A stretch of 64,000 nt of DNA from positions 13,638,587-13,702,586 of the forward strand of contig NC_071333.1 in NCBI RefSeq assembly GCF_010183535.1, read 5' to 3'. Below the pieces are notes generated by a model. The model was not told the origin of the DNA, ran no database searches, and worked only from the letters and a program-made list of their open reading frames with translations. Origin of the DNA: Caenorhabditis remanei (taxonomy: Eukaryota > Nematoda > Chromadorea > Rhabditida > Rhabditidae). The translations under genes and the position numbers were made by a program. This document shows, piece after piece, positions 1 to 12,670 of the stretch; within the stretch, counting starts at the first letter, position 1; the number at the start of each line of letters is the position of its first letter.

Positions 1-1322
1 AAATCTGCTTTACTTGAGCTTTCCAGTGATATACACGGTCACTCGGAGTCTGCTGCAACAGTTCGTCACTTTTCTAATCCGCGTCCGGTGCAATGCACGC
101 CGCCTCAACCCGGCCACCTTGTCTATCACATGTCCCGCTTCGCTCATGTCTCACTCACCACAACACCCGAATATCTGCACTTTTAACGTTGTCTCGCTTT
201 TTCTGAAGGTAATCTGCGTTATGTTTTGCCGAGAAAAGAAATATACTTTTAAATTCAAATCAATGTTCTTGTCAGGTCAGCTTCATGCTTCTCATTTCTT
301 CGTATAATAGCTGTATTATAATCGCCTGTAAATCAATTCTCATCCAGTATCCGAACCATTTTTCTTGTGACTCATTTTTTTCGTTTTTGTTTTTCTGCTT
401 TTGAGATAGTACCCTTTCGTCATTCAAAACAAGTGGGCGGAGTCAGTAAGAAAACGAAACATTATTGACAAATCATTCATTCATCTTTTTACCCCCCATT
501 ATTCATTCCAACTCACACTAAACTAAAAACCATTATTTCTTTTTTTCGAGTTTACGATTGTTCGTGTGGCCATTCCATCGTCTTTTTCTGATAGTTTTTA
601 TTTTACGGCGAGGGAACAGTACCATTGCGAGGGGTGTTGCGTCTGGTACAACGCACTCGCTCTTGGGAGTCGCGACCACCCGGGCAACAGCAGCAACTCG
701 CCACACTTCTCACTCGCTCCCCATTCGCTCCCAACGAACTGCCGTCCTGTTGTGGAAGAGTGCATGCTGCCCCTCCAAAACAATCAATACAGGGGACCGT
801 TCGTGTTTTGTATCAGTTTTCTACATTAAATGCTGTTGTTTCTCAATTCTGGTAAATTCCAATAAAGTTCTAACACTTTCCGAGTATGCGCAAGCCGAAC
901 AGATGTTTCTTATTTTTCTTTTTACATCAGACTGTTGGCAGAATTCTGAGCTGATGAGTATTTTTTTATATCTCTTAAATGTTACATTCTAAATAACTTC
1001 ACTCTCCCATTGAACCTCTTCGCTAGAATCTTCGAGAATTTCCCAAAACTTATTCTTTTTTTTTTCCCAATTCGAAATTCCTTTTCCATGATGCAACCAT
1101 TTTCCACTTTTTTAGTGCGCGTTCTAGTAGTTACTCAACCATTTCGACACCTGCTTCTTCTTTATTTCTCCGTGTGCAAATGGGCTCGAATAACGCATTT
1201 CTGTATTTCTTGTCCTTATTGAACAATATTCAGAACTCTATATCTCCGAATCGTTTTTTTTCTCTTTCCAAGTTTTTTTTTCTCTGAGCAAGTCAAACTT
1301 AGTTAAAATTTTAGGTAAAGTC
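1..1322. other. Non-coding upstream region of the first kinase gene
   Basis: I see no supportable gene here. Reading frames near 558-992 and 1010-1222 are low-complexity, overlap each other on both strands and have no convincing splice sites. The stretch from 420 to 800 is relatively GC-rich with repeated CACTCGC-like words, which resembles worm upstream sequence. A TTTTAG acceptor just before the ATG at 1323 could be a trans-splice site. Confidence 0.5.
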
Positions 1323-2824
1323 ATGGTTGATTGGGATCTTGTCGCTGATTGGGGTGAATGGGGTTGCGGTGAAAACCCCTTACATTTAGTTACTCCTGGA
1401 TTCTACGAGAAAATGACAGAAGCTCGAAAGATAAACTTCTGCGTGGACCAAACGTAAATTTCTTCATAACGAATAAAATTTCAAAAGTCTGAATTTTCAG
1501 TGTCTACCCAAATCAACGTCGGGGACTTGATCCTGCTACGACCCTCAATATTTATGAAGGGTTGCTAACGCCATCTGAGATTGATGAGATTAAGGAGTGT
1601 GAAAAAATCTATTTTGTGGCTCCTGCATCGTTTTTAAAAGAATACAGAACGTTTTTGAGGAATACTCGGTGCCTCGTCTACCGTGGAGGCTACGCTATGT
1701 ATAAAGGAGATCATATCAGTTATCGATACGAAATTAAAAAAGTCCTTTGCATAGGAAAATCGGGATGGGTAAGTATAATGACGATAGTTTGAATAACTTT
1801 TGCCTTGTTATCTAAATATTTTAAAAGTTTTGCCTTAAGGTTGCTGCGGTACTTGACCATAAAACCAAACAGGATGTAGCTCTCAAATTGACCCATCATA
1901 ATGCTGCCAGTAGATATTCTGAATGGAAAACACTGCAGGCAATTGAGCATTTTGATCGGACACGTGTGTCGAACTGTGTTCGACTGCTTGATTACAATCA
2001 TTTCCGAGGTTTCAACTACATCGTTATGAATCTCTTTGACACTGATCTCAAGAATTACATGTTTGAGAAATATCCTCATGGAATGCCACTTGATGTAAAT
2101 TTCGTTTTGATTGCATTGTACATGAGTTATTATTTACAGAAAATTGCAAAAACAGGAAGATCCATTCTCATTGCTCTCGATTTCCTTGCTAAGAAAGGGA
2201 TCGTTCATTGTGATGTCTGCCCAAGCAACATTTTGCTCAATCTCGCCAATCCCGAAGCCGTGAAACTTGGAGGTTTTGGTGTGGCGAGAACTGTCAAACC
2301 GTATTTTATTATCACTCATTGCCAAACTGCTTACTATCGCGCGCCGGAAGTATTCGTTCAAGGAATTCAAACTCCTGCAATTGATATGTGGTCTTTTGGA
2401 TGCGTGATGGCTGAACTGGTCACAAACGAATGTTTCTTTCACGGAGAGTCTACTGAAGATCAATTTTTTGCAATTGAAGAAAAGCTCGGTGTCCCAACAA
2501 GAGAGTTCATGAGAGCCCACAAGACCAGAAAGTATTTCCGCTCAACTCAGGGCCGAGAGCCAATCCATGTTATTCAACGCTATGGAAAAGATGTTGTTGA
2601 TATGTAAGTTTTTCTGTAAATGTTTCAATATTCAATATTTTTGTTCCAGCACTGCTTTCAAAATACCGAACAGACGAAAGCTCCCTGGAGCCACACCACT
2701 CTGGTCGTTTTTCAAAAAGCCAGAAGAAAAAAATCTCAAAAACTTCCTTATGCAGGTCTTCAGATGGGCTCCGAAAAGAAGAATCACCCCACAAAATGCT
2801 TTGAAGCATAAATTTTTCAAATAG
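1323..2824 (+). CDS. CMGC (DYRK/HIPK-like) protein kinase homologue, predicted pseudokinase
   Basis: Five exons read in frame: 1323-1453, 1501-1768, 1840-2094, 2140-2603 and 2650-2824, giving about 430 residues. The N-terminal third is unique; the rest is a kinase fold. The beta-3 lysine is kept (DVALK). The catalytic loop reads HCDVCPSN, so the lysine of HRDxKxxN is cysteine. The metal-binding DFG motif reads GGFG, so its aspartate is missing. The glycine loop (IGKSGWV) is irregular. Structural motifs survive: RAPEV, DMWSFGCVMAEL and a C-lobe ending in an Arg-rich APKRR segment. Intact kinases need the DFG aspartate for Mg-ATP, so a scaffold or regulatory role is inferred. The next gene is a clear tandem paralogue: both have a 464-bp fourth exon. 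An AATAAA lies at 3005. The ATG follows a TTTTAG acceptor. Confidence 0.88.
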
Positions 2825-3376
2825 GATTATGCCAAGCTTGTATCAACTTCTGAGTTTCAGCTGACTAATTCCTGTGAAATTTCCCATTAACTTGAATTTC
2901 TATGAAATAGCAAAAACTGTTTCCATGAAATTTCAAAGACGTCCCATGCTGGTAAATTTCCCAGTTTGATTGATATTGCCACGTACATTTGTATCTTTTT
3001 CGAAAATAAATGCCAAAATTATCTGTGTTTTCTACTGAAGTTTAATATGAGGTATTCATCCGACATCTGAATTATTTTTATTTGTTTCTTTGGTTTTTTG
3101 TACTTATCAAATATTTGTTTCAGATTTATTCTGTGCATGGGACACGTCAAACCCTTCCAATAGAGTCACGTGTATGACAGGTATTGATTCTCATCATATA
3201 TTTATCAATGTGATAATTTTATTATATTGTTAGCTAATTTAGATATTGATTAGGTCTTTTTAAATCCACTGATAGTATCCTTTTTTGACTATTTTAAACT
3301 GGTTATTGACTTGTGTTGGTTAAACTTCTGTTACCCGTATTCTTTAGTTTTTGCAGGTATCATCTGCTGTTGAAGT
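2825..3376. other. Intergenic region between the tandem kinases
   Basis: It carries the AATAAA of the upstream gene at 3005-3010, then AT-rich DNA. A TTGCAG acceptor lies about 20 bp before the second kinase ATG, compatible with trans-splicing. Nothing else is visible. Confidence 0.5.
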
Positions 3377-4975
3377 ATGAGTAAAATATCAGAAACGGGT
3401 ACAAAATTGGAAGAACTTCATCCGGTGGTAGAACAGAAGAGTGTCAAAGTAGAAAAGCTGAAACCAATGTAAGCAAGATTTCATTGAAGTAATCAAATTT
3501 CTTCAAAAAATACCAATTTGCAGTTTCAAAAGAGTCAATAATGGAATAACATCGCAAGAAATAATTTCAACATACTCAAAGCTTATCACCGACTATGAGA
3601 AGAAAGAAGTTGTGAATTTCCCAGTCGTTTACACCATCGGAGCGTTTTCTGCTAAAAACTACAGATGTCACAGAACCGGACTGTTTACTTCTACTTGTGC
3701 AAGCTTTGAAACAAGTTCAGGAGACCATGTCGCTTATCGCTACTTGGTAGATCGTGTTCTTGGCGACGGAAGTTACTCTGAGGTACGTCAAAACATGGAT
3801 GATAAATTGGAAGAAAATTCCTATTACTGAATCATCAGGTGTACCGATGTATCGATAGGAAAACTGAGACACCAGTGGCTGTCAAGATTCTGAAGCACAA
3901 CATGCAAATCTTTGATGAAGAAGTGCAGGCATTGACAAAAATTTCACAATTGGATCCAGTAGGAAAATCTAACTGCATTCGACTTTTGGATCACGGAAAA
4001 TTTCGTCGTCATCACTACCTGGTTTTTGAGATGATGCATTGTAGTCTGGCAACATATCTTGATGATGTGAAAAATGTGTCGGTTCAAGTAAGTGTGCAGA
4101 CCTGGTTAAGAAACCTAAATCGAAGAATTTGTTTAGTTCGGAAAGAATTTACCACAATTAGCCAAATTATTGAAAAACAATGATATTCTATTTGCAGGAG
4201 TGTGGCAAGATGATGAGATCAATTCTATTTGCACTGGACTTCTTGCACCAACACAAAATCGTCCATTGTGATGTGAAACCCGATAATATTCTGATGAGTT
4301 CCAGCGATCCGAACAATTTAAAACTGGCAGATTTCGGATTGGCAACCAAAGACCCCACAGATGTTGGAGACAGTATTCTTCAAACTAGACACTTCCGTGC
4401 TCCTGAAATCTATTTCCAAGGAATTATCACATCAGCAACCGACATGTGGTCGTTTGGATGCGTTGTTGCACAAATGGTGCTTGGAAAACCTTTGATGGCT
4501 GGGAGACACTATTATGATCAACTTGCATTGATTGAACAATTCTTCGGACTGCCTCCAATTCCATATTACAAAAGGCACTTGCACTTTTATGGCGACTATC
4601 CAAAGCATTGCGAGAAATTCTACGATAGCGTAACGAGAAAGCCCTTTTTGCGACTCGAAATGTAAGTTATGCTCGCTTTTTATAACACCGCGTGTCATTT
4701 CATCACTTTTGATTTTATAGTTAGAAAAAATGATGAAACGTAGTGTGACAAAATATGCATTCAATGGTTTTTTTTCAAATTACAGGATATATCATGCCGC
4801 TAATCCAAAAACCGGACTGCCTGGTTCGAAAACTTTAAAAGATGTCTTCCCAGATCCGGAGCAGTTTGTCATCGTTGAATTTTTGTCGAGATGTTTCAAG
4901 TATGAGCCGGCGGAAAGAATCTTGCCGACGTTCGCATTGAAGCACCCGCTGTTTTTCCAAGAACCAAATTTATAA
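3377..4975 (+). CDS. CMGC (DYRK/HIPK-like) protein kinase, catalytically intact
   Basis: Five exons read in frame: 3377-3468, 3524-3782, 3839-4087, 4198-4661 and 4786-4975, giving about 417 residues. After roughly 100 N-terminal residues the kinase domain shows LGDGSYSEVY (glycine loop), PVAVKIL (beta-3 lysine), HCDVKPDN (catalytic loop, with Cys in place of the usual Arg), LADFGLA (metal-binding Asp), FRAPEI and DMWSFGCVV. All residues needed for phosphotransfer appear present. The HCD form and missing activation-loop Arg partner suggest it does not depend on activation-loop phosphorylation in the classical way; that is inference. It is a tandem duplicate of the preceding pseudokinase, 550 bp apart on the same strand, with matching intron positions. 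Substrates are unknown. I recall X-linked DYRK-like kinases in C. elegans but do not assert a gene name. Confidence 0.9.
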
Positions 4976-6031
4976 GGACCTGTTTTCTTCTTCATTGTTT
5001 TAAAATGATCTGTGTGTATTTTTTCATGGCTTTTGTAATTAATTTTTCTAAAATTTAACTTTTTTTGATTCCCGGTAGTTTTTAATGTATGCGATTACAC
5101 TTTTTCCGGTAAGGATTATTCATCTCCTAACTTGTCCAATATTGTGTTCATAACTATTGATTTAGATTTTTTATTCGGTTCTCAAAAACTTCTCTTTTTG
5201 TTGTATTTTCTCCCTGGGCTTTCTCCTTGAACCGGTAATGTTTGAACTAAATCATCCGGTAACAATCCTTCACTTTTGAAGTTCTATCACTACCTCCTTT
5301 CCCCAGATTTTTAATTTCCCACAAACCGCCAACGTGATGTTACATACTTTTTCTTAACAATGTTATTTCCAAATCAGAACTACAAATTTGTTCCATGCAT
5401 TAGTCATAGAACTTCCTGGAGCTTAACGATCAAACTATTCCCCGACATTGAGTCATCATTTTCAGATAAGGATATGAAATTTGTATTTCATGTTGTACCC
5501 GTGTCATTGTACTTTAGTTAGTTGTTCGTTCAGCATTACTATGACTCATCTTGGATCCATGTCGCCTATCTTCAGTTTCTTTTAATAAAGCACTTCATGA
5601 CACGTCACCATCTTCATTTCCGCCCAATTTGGATCTATTTTGGGAAGTGTTGACAATGTACTTTTTGTGAACCCATTTACGCATCCAATTAGCATCGCTT
5701 CCTCCCTCGAAAACAAACAACATTGCAACTTTGTGTATACGATAATCATTTATTTTTGCAAATTAGGTTCGTCACGAAACATGAAGCAAATCAGAATGAG
5801 CTTATTAGGTAGTAATGAAGAGTTAGATGAAGGATTGTGTTACGCAAATATGAGGCAAAAATGTTTGTTGATGTTATATGAGTAGATTGATACAAAATGA
5901 AAGAGATTGTCAGTGAGGAATGAGAAACAGAAAAAAGAGACTGGACGTTTGGAATTTGGAAATGCAAAATTGGTAACATGACAAAAAACATCTTCAGTAT
6001 AAAAATTAACTAACAAGGCACATTGGAAGTA
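4976..6031. other. Intergenic region with 3' UTRs of two convergent genes
   Basis: This separates the kinase pair (+) from the LDLa gene (-). A minus-strand AATAAA (TTTATT at 5749-5754) suits the LDLa gene. Short reading frames near 5640-5885 have no splice sites or recognisable motifs. I see no gene. Confidence 0.45.
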
Positions 6032-6570
6032 TTACTTTCCTCTGACCTGGTCCAACAACTTGCGGAGCTTCATAAACTCTTCCATTCTCTGTAAATGTGA
6101 GATATCAAAAACTTGTTATATCGACACTTGATCTCTTACGTAGTTGTGATAGAAGCATTGAAGGACGTCCTCATCGTCTCCATTTGGACAATCTTTGCGA
6201 GAGTTGCACAGATCGGAATACTTGATACATGGCCAATGGCGGGAATCATTGAGATCTGGAGTCGCGCATGGGATGTATTTATGACCGAGTCGATCAGTCT
6301 CGCACGCTATAATATCAGAGTTTAAGATCAAAGTATAATGTAGTGTATTTGATCTCAACCTACTTGGCTTAACGGCTGTTACTTCATCTGCATCATTGAG
6401 TGGACCGTTTGATCCGTGTCCCTGGAAATTTGAATTTAGGTACACTACAGTTCTACCTGATATTTGGCTTTAAAATACTTCATGCACTTTATTTTGTTAT
6501 CACTTACAAATGCGGCATCCGTTATCGCTAGGGAAGAACACAGTACAAAAACAAGAAGAGGAAAGTTCAT
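6032..6570 (-). CDS. Small secreted protein with one LDL-receptor class A module
   Basis: Four exons on the minus strand, all phases consistent: 6570-6457, 6421-6364, 6306-6140 and 6088-6032, giving 131 residues. Residues 1-20 form a signal peptide (MNFPLLVFVLCSSLAITDAA). After a short linker, about residues 58-108 hold six cysteines in LDLa order, ending in the acidic calcium cage DCPNGDDEDVLQC. The C-terminal 20 residues are basic and helical (MEEFMKLRKLL). A single LDLa with no membrane segment indicates a soluble extracellular protein, perhaps a ligand or co-factor; the partner is unknown. The intron after residue 57 uses the donor GTAGGT. Reading straight through it leaves an open frame, so an intron-retained form would add about 19 residues. 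Confidence 0.8.
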
Positions 6571-9500
6571 GACGACGTGTGTTCTGAAATATCCCACAGT
6601 AAGTCTCTTAGATGTTTTTGACACTATGTTATTTAGATATCCGGCGTCCTTTAGCACAAAAAATTTCGAATAAGGGAAATACGAAGAAATATATGAGCAA
6701 GGATTAGTGGTTGTAAATGAAAATAAGAAGAGGAATAAACATTCACTACACAGAGAATTCTCTAGGTGATAAGTTGTAGATGGCAATCAGTTGATGAACG
6801 TTCAATCGTGAAAAACAGAGAAAAAACTTTTGACCTGAGACTTGATTTGACTTCTACATCTGATGTTTCTTGATATTTTGTTTGTCTTATTTAAAATGGC
6901 AAATGCGACTGAAATGTCAAGATACTTGATGATTTGATAAGCGCTAGAAGCGAGGAGATCAAAAAAGTGGAACTGCATGTGGTGTACACGTAGTAAGAAA
7001 GTTTTTGCAGAATGGTGGGAAAATGAGTAGGTCAGACAGACACGTCACACCGACCATTGTGTCAATGTCGGATGAAATGAGAATGACAATTGGCAATAGA
7101 CAAGAAGACAAAGTGTCAAATCAGACGCTACAGCTTTCCAAAATAAAGGGGGCGTGGCCTCATAACTACTGTGTCATCGCAGATTACGTGTTTGCCCGTT
7201 TTGCTCCTTCGCCTTCTCCTCTTTCATCCACTTTCATTGTCGCTTACTTTAATCTGCTACAAACTAAGACTGAGCCCTCGCTAATGCTACGTATGTTTTC
7301 ATAATGACGTACACATTTAGCACTAAGAAGTGTTTCTCTTGTTTCCGGTATTTAGTCGTGGGCAGTTGTCATTCATACGAACTAAATCCGGAGGGGAACA
7401 GATTAACACAAAGTTTATGCAGATAAATATTTGGAGGTTTTCGAAAGAAGAAATTTAACAAAATGCCGAGGATTTTCAGTAAATGCTACGGTTCAGATAT
7501 CAGTGATTTAGGTGGTCGATCTTTGTAGGGTGGTCTACCCATTCTCAGAATTAAACATCAGTTTCAGAGATTTTGTTTTGCACGAGTGGACGATAACTAC
7601 AGAATACAAAAATATGGGTACACACATTAACTACAAAGCTATAAGAAATCAAACTAACGAACGTGTCTGAAACTGATTCATTTGTTTGTTTCTACTATAC
7701 GAAATCGTTCTGTTGAAGCGGAGAGTGTACGGTAGATGAAGTGAAAGACAAGTTATGCTCATTCAAGCAATCCTGTTTGTTTCTGTTCGAATTCCGCGTT
7801 GAATGTTGTCTAGGATGTTGGCATCATGCCAAAACATGAGGAGGAGACATGACGGAAATCAGAAAAAAAGCAGAAATACGTCAAAAGTGACATGAGCTAT
7901 GTTACATAATAGAAGCCCAAATAGTTTCACTTTCCTAATAATCATGATTCAAATAATCTTTGAGGAAGCCAATTTCAAAAAGCAATTTCCTTGAGCAAAA
8001 CAAATTGCTGAATTCAAAAGATGAGTAATAAAAAGATAGAGGAAGATGAATAACCAGGTGATACTTGTTCTTTTATTTCTAGTATTGTGCTCGTTGTCGT
8101 TCTGATTTAGAGCTGACCAAAGACTCAGGAAGAATTTGGAGTTACAATATACTCTGTGACGACTAGTTGCATCAACAAATACTTTAATAGCTGTGACGTT
8201 GCGATCGTCTACGTGTTTAGAGATTACAATGAATTATGCCTGACAATGGACTAACATAGAAAAAAAAATGACTAAATGGACTTGTCATAATAAGTTGGTG
8301 GGTTCCGTGAAATGTCATCCAAAATGACAGATCCTAAACGAGAGAAAAAAGAAGATGGGCAAAAGCTTCAAGTTCCGTTCCTATCACTTTGTTTTTTGTT
8401 TCAACTTGTTTTTGTTTTCTTGGAATTATGAATTCTCAATTCGGAATTCCTAAGTCAATTCAAAAACCCACATTCAATTTCATGAAATTGATGATAAACA
8501 GGAACAAAATTGAGAAAAGTAGAGCACAACATTACTCATTTCCCTCATAAGCGGATGTGCGAAACTGAAATTGTTGCAGAATTCATCGAAAATTCAAACT
8601 TTATAATGTGAATCATAGATTTGATAGTTATGCTTCAGTAATCATTTTACCTCTTTTTTTGTTCTTCATAGGTCAAACTTTGAAAAAATGTGTAGGCTTT
8701 GGAAAAAGAAACAGTTCCCGGCTAGCATCCATTTTTTAGGATCCCCTAAATTTTTGAACGACAAAATATGCTATATACATAATCTGATAAAAATGTCAAG
8801 AAAAACAACTATTTTGAAAACTACCGTAGTATAAACCAGAGAACTCAAAGAACAAGTTAGAAAAATATGTTGCAAAAAAAGTTGATTAGTGTACGACGTA
8901 CAAGAAATATGAGCTCAAAAAAGTAGTAAAAGAGCGAGGGTGGACACTAAAAATGATCTTACATAGCTGTCCACCCACTAATCTTTTCCAAATGTTTCGA
9001 ACGTCCAGCGTGAGAAAAAGAACGAAACGTCTAATGACGTTTTGAACGACAATTTTTTACATATATTTAGACAAACAATGAGGCAGAGTTAGAAAAAGAA
9101 ATGAGGAAATTGAACAGTTGGTCGTTTAGATATCCTTTTATCAGACTGACAGGTGTAATTAGGGAGAGAATAATATAAGAAATATGTGAAAATTGGTATT
9201 CTCGTGCCTTTTATATGATAATTCTAGGAACTCCTAAACAAAATGTCAAAACAGAAGGTGGTCAATTCCTTGGTTTTTTGTGTACATGATTCATCGAGAG
9301 GGTGGGAATTAATACCAATCAAGAGATTAAATCTTATTCTTATCAACTAATAAATTGAATTAATATTCATTTGATAATGTCAGAAATATGTTTCTTGGTA
9401 CGAAAATCGGGAGTCCAAATTCAATTGAAAGATGGAACATTATGGAAATAACTCGCAAAAGGGATAATGTTTCAGAAAACAAAGATTGAAGGTTGTGCAT

Positions 9501-12500
9501 TTTATCTTCTAAATGCTGCTATTTCCGTATAAATTGATGTAACGAATTTCAGATTTGGATCGGTTCTGGAGAAAAAAAGAAGAAATATTTACAGAATACA
9601 CGTTATGTCCCAGGATATCATGGAAACATTTCAATTTTCGATGTTTCTATGAAGCGTATTAGGCAAACTAGTGGATGAATTATATCATCTACGTGGGGAA
9701 GCGTCAGAAAAAAATCCAAAAAAAGTTGACGGATGAAGTGAAGTTTGTATTGAAGATGTTGTTCTTTTTCTGCGATATTTTAATTTCAGACATAAGTCAT
9801 ATGACAGTTTCAAATTCGATAACACGTTGAGTAAAATCGTAAAACTTTATTTCTTGAACCAAGCACTGGAACGTTGGCAGTCTGTGATATAAACCAATGT
9901 TGATCCTTAGCGTGGATTATATTTTGCAACGTTCTGAAGGGTGAAAATACTTCTATATGAATTTTGCAGAGTTGTTTTCTTTACACGTGGAAGACACCCT
10001 GACCTTACCAGATTCCTGTTGAAACTTCCACTTCTCAATTTCAACAGGCATTCCAAAAATGAAAAATGCGTAATCTTAGATTTTATCTAATTTGCACTTT
10101 AAAGAAAGCGAACCTCCTCACGGCGCTTTTACGTTCCTTTTCACCATATCGGCAATCTCTAAAACAGGCATCGACCTTCTTTTTTTCTGTCTTCTTTATT
10201 TGTTCTTTTAGCCGATTTTGTCTGGGTGGTCGTTTGCGACAAATGCTATCTTGATTCAGATTTTAAAACTGTACAGTCAGACTATCATTTAAAAAATTGA
10301 GTTTTCATAGACTTGTAAGAAATATAAAAATTACTAAACAATACCCACGTCGAGCTTCATTTTTTGAACGAAATGCTGTGGTGGTATATCAATTTACTGT
10401 AGGTTTACTGTTACAGATCGGCAGAGTCTTTTTTTCAATTGAATCCCTCTGGATTTTCATGATCGTCCCAGTTCACCTTCAGTAGCCGACATGTCGGAAA
10501 GATTTAGTCAAGGATTCCTAACATTAGTGAAAAAATTCAGAGAAAGTAGTATGGTTCTCAACATACTATTCACAGTAGAAATATCATCAAACGTCAACTT
10601 TTAAAAATATATTATAAAATGTTTTCAATACACTCATTGAATTTAGAAACTATGTAATTATCAAACTCCGTTTGGAACCTGAAGTTGTTTTCTGGACACA
10701 TAAAGCAAAACATCAGTTCGAAAATGATGTCAGATGCTTTTTTTGCAATTTTACTCAAGTGTTCTTGAGTTCCAGGTGTGACTTTTCTGGAATATTGCGG
10801 CTTTTTTTAGGTGTTATTATAAGTGCATTCTGCTAATTTTGAAACTGAGCAAAAACTAATGTCACTGATAACGTCGTTCGTTTAACTATGCATTTTGTAT
10901 GTGTCTTATTGAACATTGAAGATATTTATAAAAACTCTTTAGTGCAGAAGAATGCAACAGCTTTATGATGTTTTTCTTTAAAAATAAGATTTCGGTTGAA
11001 AATATCTACAACTGTTTCATATTCGTCGATTATAATTGCCCAATGAAAAAAAAAACCTTTTATTTTGTGCTCCGCTTAACATCTCGGGCGGTTTTCTTCT
11101 TCTGAAAAACGTGATTGTTCCTTTTCTGAACAGGAGAAGTGATCTTCAAAAGAATAGAATAACAAAAGCCAAAAGTGAACTTTGTGAACCACACAGACGT
11201 CCTCAGCTGATGTTTGGTCCATCGTGTGTGCGGTCAAAACAATACGAGCGCAAATTGAATTTCAGATGGGTTTTCATCTGGAAGTTGAAAAGCGCATGTT
11301 ATTCATTCTTCAAAACGCCTATGTTGTCTGTACTTGACGAAAGAAGAAATTTGTTATCAAATAATTCTTATCTGCTAAGTTCACCGGTAAGAAAGATGGC
11401 ACGACCTGCTTTACCTACAAGGCAATTTTAATCAAGTTTTACTTTCCGTTTACGCTTTTTCTATTTAGAAAATTAAATTGTGTCTGATAGACATTTTTAA
11501 AGGAATGAGTCTATTTTCTTGCTTCATGCTTCTGCTACTCGATAATTGGTAAACTATCGTTTTTCCTATTCACTAAAATTAATTCAAAAAAGTTATATGG
11601 TCGGCAGAACTGATCCTGAACATTTTTTAATCATAAACAAAACTATTCAATGATGTTTTCAGCTTGGTAATATAATAGAAAACTGAGACTACATACACTT
11701 TGGGACAACTTCACTGCATTTTTTTTGGAACTTTTGATTCAGAACGGCGCCTTCTCAATTTCGAAAACTGTTTTTTACAATTCTGAAAGAACTGTTTCAT
11801 AAAATCATATTAGTCTCGAAGGTTTTATTGTTTCACCGAGTTGCATGTACTTTTAATCACATGTTCATTTTTTCTCTGGTTTTCCAAGAACGATGAACAT
11901 GATAATCCTAATATTTTGATGTTCTTGACATTTGCTACCACGCTTTTTTTGTTATTAATATGAGATAACTTTGACGGAGTGACCAATGAGAACAATCTTC
12001 CATATACTTTCCGAGTTTGGGAGCTGGGTGTAGTGCAAGTGAGCAGTCATTATTGCAAATCTACCAGTTTTCTTTTTTTTTAATTCTAGAATGTTAATTT
12101 TTTCAAATTGAATGTAACTGCAGTAATTCTTAAAAATAAAACCGAATACTTTCAATAAAATACTTGACTGTGTTACACTTGACGTGATAATACCGTCTGC
12201 TGACCTCTTGTCCTACTGCTTAGAGTAAATAAGTCTATAAACACTCATCAAACCTGTTATTTGTTAGAAATTTTTCACATTTCTGTATTTCACAGTATCA
12301 GACCACCCCACTCGCATGCCAATTTTCAAGTCACATTATTTAGGAGTTATCTTGTTCCATCTTCAAATCGGCGTTATCTGAAATATAGGTAAAGAAAAAT
12401 TGCACAGGAGTCACATTCGCATCCTTTCATTTTGCCTACACATGTCCTCGCAAACATTGAATAATCTCCGCCCCTCTTTCTTTTTGACAAAAACATTTCT

Positions 12501-12670
12501 CATCATCTTGCGACATTTTTGTTCCTGTTCTTATCACTTGGCGCCAATTTCCAAGTGTTCGAAAAATCATTGAAGTATTCAAAAATTGAAATTTTTTGTT
12601 GTTTTTTGTTACGTTTTATGTTTTGTGCGATTATCCCACGTGACAACACAAATTGCCCAATTTTCAGGAT
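6571..12670. other. Long gene-poor region upstream of ist-1
   Basis: About 6 kb without a gene I can support. Frames at 7005-7304, 10066-10485 and 11036-11431 lack coding character or splice partners. One perfect 9-bp inverted repeat sits at 8938-8946 and 8968-8976. The interval probably contains regulatory DNA for ist-1 (+) and the LDLa gene (-), which diverge from it. No repeats of note were seen. Confidence 0.5.

Noticed and set aside
558..992. Open frames of up to 144 codons near the left end
   Set aside because: Several frames overlap on both strands in a GC-richer patch; no domain, signal peptide or splice-site support.
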